Positions 59,123-64,000 of a stretch of 64,000 nt of DNA are shown in pieces. Under the pieces are notes generated by a model. It did not search any database. It was not told the DNA's origin and worked only from the letters and a program-made list of their open reading frames with translations. A program made the translations under genes and the position numbers. Source of the stretch: Myxococcales bacterium (GTDB taxonomy: Bacteria > Myxococcota_A > Bradymonadia > UBA7976 > UBA1532). The stretch covers positions 62,001 to 126,000 of the forward strand of contig JACKDP010000011.1 in assembly GCA_020633435.1 (NCBI GenBank), in the 5' to 3' direction. Every line of letters starts with the position of its first letter. Within the stretch, counting starts at the first letter, position 1.

Positions 59123-59151
59123 TGCTGGGTTTTCTCGGGGGGAGAGGGGGC

Positions 59152-60318
59152 CTACCAGGTCGCCCCGCAGCCGCCGACGGTCGGGTTGGAGATGCGCTCC
59201 TCCACCAGCCGGCCCGCGCCGTCGTAGGCGTAGTCCCAGCGCTCGTCCACGCGGCCGTCCACGTTGCTGTCGCGCTCGTCGAAGAGCCGCTGGCCCGTGG
59301 CTTCGTCGTAGACGTAGCGCTTGCGCCAGTCGGGCCGCCCGTCGGCGCCGCGGTCGTCGTACTTCAGGACGCGGTTGCCGAGGGCGTTGAAGAAGATCGT
59401 CGACCGCAGCTCCACGTCCCCGTCGGCGTCCTCGTCGCGATCCTCGAACACATGGTCCGCGGCGCGCTCGTAGGTGACGCGCCGGGTGAGCGCGTCGTCC
59501 TCGAAGCTCTCGGCCACCACCACGTCGCCCGCGGCGTCCAGCGTCTCCACCGTCCGCATCGCCGGGAAGCCCTCGAGGGCCAGGGTGAGGGTGGTGGTCC
59601 GGGTCTCGGCGGTGTGCGCCTCGCCGTAGGTGATGTCGTCGGCGCCGTCCCCCTCCACGTCGATGAGGGTGCGCAGCGGCGCGCCGTCGGCGTCGAGGGT
59701 CGTCACCTGGCGCAGGTGCGCGTCGGTGAGGACGCTGGCCAGCGTCTCCTCGTCGTTGGCCCAGCGGGCGGCGACGTAGGTGATGACCAGCTCCATGCGG
59801 GGCGCGGCCTGCGCCCACCCCGGCGCCACGTCGTCGAGGGCGACCCCCGGCGGCAAGGTGTCGTCGAGGGCCACGTACAGCTCCCCGGTCGCCGCCACCG
59901 TGATGGCCTCAGCGGTGCGTTCGACCGTCACCCGCAGGCCCCTCGGCTCCATGGCCCAGGCCACGATCTGCCCGGCCTCGTCGCGCTCCAGGGTGCGCTC
60001 GACGACGCCGTCGGGCGTGGTGCTGGCCCACCGCAGCAGGCGGCCGGCCTCGTCATAGGTGAAGGCGTGATCGACCAGGACCTCGCCCGCCCCGTCGAGC
60101 TGGGCGGCCGCGGTCAAGTGCCCCGCGTCGTCCCAGGCGTAGGTGTAGGCCGACGAGGACGCGAGGGTGCAGGTGCGTGAATCTGCCGGCACATCCAGGT
60201 CGCCGGGCAGGGGCGCCTCGATGGGCTCACCGGGCGGGGGATCGGCGGGCGTGCCGGTGTTGATGCAGGCGGTGGTGGTGCAGGCGACGGCGGCGAGGGT
60301 CAGCAGGGCGCGGGTCAT
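59152..60318 (-). CDS. lipoprotein with RHS/YD-type repeats
   Basis: The protein is 388 residues. Signal peptide and lipobox TTTAC lie at about residues 14-18. YD-like units are seen at both ends: YAWDDAGHLTAAAQLDGAGE, FTYDEAGRLLRWAS, YVYDEATGQRLFDERDSN and YAYDGAGRLVEERISN. The repeats are few and there is no toxin-like C-terminus, so this is not a full RHS toxin. It is probably a secreted or surface beta-structure. The function is unknown. Confidence 0.8.
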   Translation of the reverse strand: MTRALLTLAAVACTTTACINTGTPADPPPGEPIEAPLPGDLDVPADSRTCTLASSSAYTYAWDDAGHLTAAAQLDGAGEVLVDHAFTYDEAGRLLRWASTTPDGVVERTLERDEAGQIVAWAMEPRGLRVTVERTAEAITVAATGELYVALDDTLPPGVALDDVAPGWAQAAPRMELVITYVAARWANDEETLASVLTDAHLRQVTTLDADGAPLRTLIDVEGDGADDITYGEAHTAETRTTTLTLALEGFPAMRTVETLDAAGDVVVAESFEDDALTRRVTYERAADHVFEDRDEDADGDVELRSTIFFNALGNRVLKYDDRGADGRPDWRKRYVYDEATGQRLFDERDSNVDGRVDERWDYAYDGAGRLVEERISNPTVGGCGATW

Positions 60319-60370
60319 CGTGGGCTCCTCGGGTTCGGTGTGTCGACCCGGGTGAGCAACCCGCGTGCCG

Positions 60371-60976
60371 TCAGAACCAGAAGCCCAGGTGGAAGCCCAC
60401 GCTGCCGACGCCGATGACGAGGGTCGACTGCTCCGTCTCGGAGTTGGCGCCGCGCTCCTGCGTCTGGGTCACGCTGCTGATCCCCAGGCGGTACTCGGCG
60501 CCGAGCGTCAGCCCGTCCATGATGAAGTAGCCCGCGCCCAGGATGCCCGCGAGGGTCAGGGCCGTCTGGGAGGAGTCGTTGTCGTCGCCATCGGGATCGG
60601 CGGAGCCATACCCCAGCTGGAGGAGGCCGCCGGTGTAGAGGTACGCCGACTTCGCCTTGGCCAGGACGACCTCCACCCCGCCCTCGATGGCGTAGGCGTC
60701 GGACTTGTCCTCGGAGTCGGACGAGAAGCCGCCGTTCTTGGTGTCGGTGGTGACGGTGGTGAGGTTCAGGCCCACCGCGCCGCGCAGGGCCATGTTCTCG
60801 TCGAGGGACCAGCGGCCGCCCACGCCGACGCCGTCCAGGGCGGTGGGCGAGCTGGTGAAGAGGCCGCCCATGTTGAACATGAGGGCCGCGCGATCGGCCA
60901 GGCGGACGGGCTGGGCCTGGACGGGCGCCGCGAGGGCGGCCAGGCCGAGGGCGACACAGAGCGAGGAGATACGCAT
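60371..60976 (-). CDS. outer-membrane beta-barrel protein
   Basis: The protein is 201 residues from ATG 60976. The cleavable signal is MRISSLCVALGLAALAAPVQAQ. Strand-like amphipathic segments follow: WSLDENMALRGAVGLNLTTVT, AIEGGVEVVLAKAKSAYLYTGGLLQLGYG, LTLAGILGAGYFIMDGLTLGAEYRLG and STLVIGVGSVGFHLGFWF. It ends in an aromatic residue (Phe), as outer-membrane barrels do for BAM recognition. An eight-stranded barrel of the OmpA/OmpW-like size class is likely; the ligand is unknown. Confidence 0.85.
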   Translation of the reverse strand: MRISSLCVALGLAALAAPVQAQPVRLADRAALMFNMGGLFTSSPTALDGVGVGGRWSLDENMALRGAVGLNLTTVTTDTKNGGFSSDSEDKSDAYAIEGGVEVVLAKAKSAYLYTGGLLQLGYGSADPDGDDNDSSQTALTLAGILGAGYFIMDGLTLGAEYRLGISSVTQTQERGANSETEQSTLVIGVGSVGFHLGFWF

Positions 60977-61004
60977 GAGATTCAGGGCTCCGGGTGATGG
61001 GGGT

Positions 61005-61541
61005 TCAGGGCGCGCTGTCGGTGGCCGACGCGGTGTTGCTGGGGATGGGCTCGCCCACGGCGCTGGGGGTGTCCTCCGGCCCGTCGACGGCGTCCTCGAT
61101 GCAGCGGGAGATGCGGTTGCAGCGCTGGGTGAGCACGCACTCGAGGACCTGCTGGGCGAGCGCCTCGCCGATCTGGGCGCGGATGCCGTTGCACTCCGAG
61201 AGGCACATGCTGCCGTCGTCGAGCTCGCACTCGACCAGGCGCGCGCAGACCTCGGCGCAGCCGGGGCCGCCCGCGCCGGGGGCCGGGGCGCCCGGCGCCT
61301 GGCCGAGCCCCGGCCCCTCGCCCGCCTGGCCGAGGCCGGCGCCCGCGCCCGCGGGTGCGCCGATGCCCCCCCCGGACGGCGCCAGCTCGCCCAGGCCGTT
61401 CGGGCCCGTCGGGGCGTCCCCCAGGCCGAGGGCCTGATAGAGGAAGCCCGGATCCGCGGCGTCCGCGGCGGGGGCGTCATCGCCACAGCCGGCCAGGGGC
61501 GCGGCCACGCAGGAGAGCAGCAGCAGGGTGAGGCGTCGCAT
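61005..61541 (-). CDS. small Cys-containing lipoprotein
   Basis: The protein is 178 residues. The start MRRLTLLLL at 61541 gives a signal peptide with lipobox APLAGC. A Gly/Pro/Ala linker covers about residues 40-95. A compact domain with six Cys follows (GCAEVCARLVECELDDGSMCLSEC, VLECVLTQRCNRISRCIED), which is a pattern common in myxobacterial secreted proteins. It precedes the barrel gene by 28 bases on the same strand and is probably cotranscribed with it. Confidence 0.8.
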   Translation of the reverse strand: MRRLTLLLLSCVAAPLAGCGDDAPAADAADPGFLYQALGLGDAPTGPNGLGELAPSGGGIGAPAGAGAGLGQAGEGPGLGQAPGAPAPGAGGPGCAEVCARLVECELDDGSMCLSECNGIRAQIGEALAQQVLECVLTQRCNRISRCIEDAVDGPEDTPSAVGEPIPSNTASATDSAP

Positions 61542-61643
61542 GGCCGGTACGCTGGCACGACATCGGCGGGCTTGCAAGCGAGGTTGACGCGCGCCGGCCT
61601 GGGGAGTCTGCTACCGACGAGACCACGACCCGGACCCCGCCCC

Positions 61644-62621
61644 GTGTCCAGGACCGCGTTCGTCACCGGCGCCACCGGCTTCCTCGGCGTCAACCTCGTC
61701 GAGCAGCTCTGCGCCGCCGGCTGGCAGGTCATCGCGCTCCACCGCCACACCTCCAGCACGACGTGGCTGCGCGCCTTCCCGGCCCGGACCGTCGTCGGGG
61801 ACATCCTCGACGCCCGCACCCTGCTCGCCGCCATGCCCGCCGACGTGGACGCCGTCTTCCACACCGCCGCCGATCTCACCACCTGGCGCGCCCGCCGGGA
61901 GCGGCAGTGGCGCACCAACGTCGAGGGCACCTGGCGCGTCCTGGAGGTGGCCCAGCGCCGCCGCGCCCGCGCCTTCGTCTACACCTCGGCGTTCACGGCG
62001 TACGGCCTGAAAGCCGAAGAGATCCATGAGGATACGCCCAGCGCGGGCCGCTTCTCGCCGCGCATGATCGAGCGGACGAAGGCCGAGGCCGAGCGGGCCG
62101 TGCGCCAGGCCGCCCACGCGCGCTTCCCCACCGCCATCCTGCAGCCGGGGCACCTCATCGGCCGCTACGACCGCGCCGGCTACGCGGGGCTGATGCGCGA
62201 CGTCCACCGCGGGCGCTGGCCGTACGTGCCGGCCGGCTCCGCCACCTTCTGCCACGCCGCCGCCGTCGCCCGGGCGCACATCGCGGCCGCCGAGCGCGCG
62301 GCCCGGGGCACCTGGCTGCTGGGGGGCGCCGACGCCACCTTCGCCGAGGTCGTCCGCCTCATCGGGCTCGTCACCGATCGCGAGGTGCCCGGCCGCCCCA
62401 CCGCGCCGTGGCGCCTGCGCCTGCGGGCGCGCCTGGCCGTGCTGCGGGCCAGCCTCAGCCGCCACGAGCCCTCGCTGACCCCCGACCGCCTCGGGGTCTT
62501 GCAGAAGTCCGTCCGGATCGCCTCGGATCGGGCCGAGCGGGACCTGGGCTATGAACCGGCCTCGCTGCGGGCCATGCTGGAAGACACCTGGGCCTGGCTG
62601 CGTGCCGAAGGCCTGCTCTGA
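61644..62621 (+). CDS. NAD(P)-dependent epimerase/reductase-like protein (extended SDR) lacking the catalytic Tyr
   Basis: The protein is 325 residues from GTG 61644. The N-terminal nucleotide-binding motif is FVTGATGFLGVNLVEQL, followed by VVGDILDARTLLAAMPADVDAVFHTAA and TNVEGTWRVLEVA. The usual Y-x3-K active-site motif is RMIERTKAEAERAV here. Lys is kept but the Tyr position is Ile, so standard SDR chemistry is doubtful. C-terminal PGHLIGRYDRAGY and GYEPASLRAMLEDTWAWL are family-like. The substrate is unknown. Confidence 0.85.
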   Translation: MSRTAFVTGATGFLGVNLVEQLCAAGWQVIALHRHTSSTTWLRAFPARTVVGDILDARTLLAAMPADVDAVFHTAADLTTWRARRERQWRTNVEGTWRVLEVAQRRRARAFVYTSAFTAYGLKAEEIHEDTPSAGRFSPRMIERTKAEAERAVRQAAHARFPTAILQPGHLIGRYDRAGYAGLMRDVHRGRWPYVPAGSATFCHAAAVARAHIAAAERAARGTWLLGGADATFAEVVRLIGLVTDREVPGRPTAPWRLRLRARLAVLRASLSRHEPSLTPDRLGVLQKSVRIASDRAERDLGYEPASLRAMLEDTWAWLRAEGLL

Positions 62622-62635
62622 CCCCGGGAGGTGCC

Positions 62636-63364
62636 GTGAGCGACGGCAAGAAGCTGGTCCCGTTCCTGTCCCGGCCCCTGGTCATCTCCATCGCCGCCCT
62701 GGCGTGGACGGTGATGGTGGGCTCGGCCGTGGCGCGCTACCTCATGGCCCAGGGCCTCGTCGACGAGCACGCCCTCGCCCAGCGCGCCGACAACATCAAG
62801 ACCTACCGCGACCGCCTGCTGGACTCGGTGCGGTTCGACCGCCCCGTCACCGAGGACGGCGAGGCCATCCCCGAGGGCGACGCCCCGCCCGACGCGCCCC
62901 CCCGGGGCCTTGGCAGCATCCAGCGCGGCCTCGACCTGAGCCTGCGGCGCGCCCGCGCCGAGAACCTGCTGAGCATGGAGGATCCCGCCGTCCAGATGGA
63001 CGAGCCGACGCTGCGGGGCGAGATCGAGAAGGCCGCCGAGAAGGTGCGCAGCGCGAAGCTGATGCAGTCCATCCTGCCGTACCTGAGCGAGGGCGGGCTG
63101 CTCCTGCTCCTGGGCATCGGCCTGGGGCTGGCGTCGCGCATGGTGTTCAAGATCGGCATCGTGGTCGGCATCCTCGTCATCGGCGGGATGCAGTACCTGG
63201 CGTGGCAAGGGCTGCTGGAGGTGAACTGGGGGCAGTTCGCGGGCCTCCTGCACGAGACGCTGCTCAACATGACGCCCCAGGGCGACCTCACCGAGATCCT
63301 CAAGCAGAAGTTCCCGTCCCTGGGCACCCTGGCCCTGGGCTACTTCCTCGGGGTACGCGGCTAG
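62636..63364 (+). CDS. FUN14-family membrane protein
   Basis: The protein is 242 residues from GTG 62636, 15 bases after the SDR gene, with GGGAG upstream. An N-terminal helix (LVISIAALAWTVMVGSAVARYLM) precedes a charged helical region. The C-terminal FUN14-like domain has LPYLSEGGLLLLLGIGLGLASRMVFKIGIVVGILVIGGMQYLAWQGLLEVNWGQF and ends in TLALGYFLGVRG. The bacterial FUN14 role is unknown. Its TAG stop overlaps the opposite gene's stop in a CTAG palindrome. Confidence 0.82.
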   Translation: MSDGKKLVPFLSRPLVISIAALAWTVMVGSAVARYLMAQGLVDEHALAQRADNIKTYRDRLLDSVRFDRPVTEDGEAIPEGDAPPDAPPRGLGSIQRGLDLSLRRARAENLLSMEDPAVQMDEPTLRGEIEKAAEKVRSAKLMQSILPYLSEGGLLLLLGIGLGLASRMVFKIGIVVGILVIGGMQYLAWQGLLEVNWGQFAGLLHETLLNMTPQGDLTEILKQKFPSLGTLALGYFLGVRG

Positions 63365-63771
63365 CCGCGCTCGGCCCGCAGCGCCGCCACCAGCCGAAAC
63401 CACGTCTTGCGGTCGTAGGGCTGGTTGAGGAGGTGGAACTCCTTGCCCACCAGCCCGACGCAGCCGAAGCAGTAGGTGCAGTCCGCGCAGTCGGTGCAGG
63501 CCTCGAGGTAGCGGCTGTCGACGCACCGGGTGCAGTCCACCAGGTGCGTGCCCTTGTGGCAGGCGGTGCAGCCGCGGGCGTGGGTGAGGAAGGTGCAGCC
63601 GACGCAGGCCACCGCGTAGGTGCAGCCGTGGCTGTCGCGGCAGTCGGTGCAGAAGAGGCAGCGGCTGCAGTTCTGGCAGCCCGTCGACTCGAAGCACTCG
63701 GGGGTGCCTCGCGCGGCGCCGGCGCGCTCGCGCAGGCGGGAGAGCTCTCGCTCGAAGGTCCGTGCGTCCAT
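63361..63771 (-). CDS. Cys-rich protein with repeated CxxC units
   Basis: The protein is 136 residues. A charged N-terminal helix (RTFERELSRLRERAGAARG) is followed by about 18 Cys residues in CxxC-like spacing: CQNCSRCLFCTDC, CVGCTF, CTACHKGTHLVDCTRC and CTDCADCTYCFGCVG. There is no signal peptide, so it is probably a cytoplasmic zinc-binding protein. Similar proteins in myxobacteria are often labelled CaiB/BaiF in databases, which the sequence does not support. The function is unknown. Confidence 0.82.
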   Translation of the reverse strand: MDARTFERELSRLRERAGAARGTPECFESTGCQNCSRCLFCTDCRDSHGCTYAVACVGCTFLTHARGCTACHKGTHLVDCTRCVDSRYLEACTDCADCTYCFGCVGLVGKEFHLLNQPYDRKTWFRLVAALRAERG

Positions 63772-63814
63772 GGGGCAGCATCCTAACAGGTCACGCCGCC
63801 CGGGAAACCGCTGG

Positions 63815-64000
63815 TCAGTGGGCCTGGGCCACCGTGGTGGCGCGGGGCATGCTCAGCTCGGCCACCCCGTCCTGGAACCGGATGCGGGCCAGCATCTGCT
63901 TCTCCTGCAGCTCCACCACCTCGAGGGTCGACTGCTGCAGCCGGCGCTCCAGGTCGGCCAGGCGGCCGGTGAGCTGCTGGCGCAGGCTCTCGCCGCCGCG
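63815..64000 (-). CDS. C-terminal part of a coiled-coil-type protein (partial)
   Basis: Sixty-one residues of a minus-strand gene enter from the right edge and stop at 63815-63817. The sequence is heptad-like (LTGRLADLERRLQQSTLEVVELQEKQMLARI), then ends DGVAELSMPRATTVAQAH. No family can be assigned from this fragment. Confidence 0.65.
   Translation of the reverse strand, partial: RGGESLRQQLTGRLADLERRLQQSTLEVVELQEKQMLARIRFQDGVAELSMPRATTVAQAH

Noticed and set aside
61005..61930. Minus-strand frame joining the barrel protein to upstream sequence (60371-61930)
   Set aside because: The barrel gene has its own signal peptide at 60976. The upstream part is Arg/Ser/Pro-rich shadow of the 61005-61541 lipoprotein and of the plus-strand SDR gene.
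1..64000. tRNA or rRNA genes
   Set aside because: No cloverleaf with a GTTCRANYC-type T-loop and no rRNA-like conserved stretch was recognised on either strand by eye. A tRNA search program would settle this.

Overview
The window is about 73-75% GC and almost completely coding, with strong G/C bias at third codon positions, many GTG and TTG starts, and 4-base stop/start overlaps. The content points to a Myxococcota-type (delta-proteobacterial) bacterium. The evidence is a surface lipoprotein with 23 DUF4215-type 'CDDGN' cysteine repeats, many lipoproteins with Ala/Asp/Gly-rich linkers, a MYXO-CTERM-like tail, a receiver protein with a DUF4388/PATAN-like domain, and a YHYH protein. No rRNA, tRNA or CRISPR array is visible.

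Region 1 (40-10568, minus strand) is one long housekeeping run. In transcription order it is yceD(DUF177)-rpmF-plsX-fabH-acpP-fabF-rpiB-nrdR-ribD-ribE-ribB(A)-ribH-nusB-M17N-like-lepB-like. It joins fatty-acid/phospholipid initiation to riboflavin synthesis. fabD and fabG are missing from their usual place. The GTP cyclohydrolase II half of RibBA and the terminal signal-peptidase-like protein both lack expected catalytic residues. Region 2 (10683-13035, minus) is an MCE lipid-transport pair, mlaE-mlaD. The MlaD is about three times the usual length and ends in a likely beta-barrel.

Region 3 (13.2-17.4 kb) holds small or uncharacterised genes and a family III CoA-transferase. Region 4 (17.4-21.3 kb) is a divergent redox/lipid module: a cyclooxygenase/alpha-dioxygenase-like heme protein facing a catalase-like heme protein and a glutathione-S-transferase-like protein. 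This is the best candidate here for an undescribed oxylipin-type pathway. Region 5 (21.3-30.4 kb) is a block of predicted surface lipoproteins, including a YHYH protein and a GH13 alpha-amylase with two starch-binding-like modules.

Region 6 (30.4-41.3 kb) is accessory. It has a REP-associated (Y1) transposase between imperfect inverted repeats, a doubly anchored PGRP-type amidase, a translationally coupled acetyltransferase-like/2OG-oxygenase-like pair, a SnoaL-like protein, a WD40-type propeller, and a lower-GC stand-alone HsdR-N-like nuclease protein beside 29-bp direct repeats.

Region 7 (41.3-51.2 kb) has a PHA-granule-type protein, an MFS transporter and a low-molecular-weight phosphatase, followed by an RND efflux operon divergent from an OmpR/CpxA-type two-component system. 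Repeated GTGAAG boxes lie in the shared intergenic region. Region 8 (51.2-64 kb) has a receiver-DUF4388 protein, a TPR protein, the DUF4215 surface protein, further lipoproteins, an outer-membrane barrel, an SDR-family protein, a FUN14-like membrane protein and a Cys-rich protein.

At least four apparent single-base deletions at G/C runs (near 52.54, 57.60, 57.73 and 57.88 kb) break two reading frames. They look like residual long-read assembly errors rather than biology.
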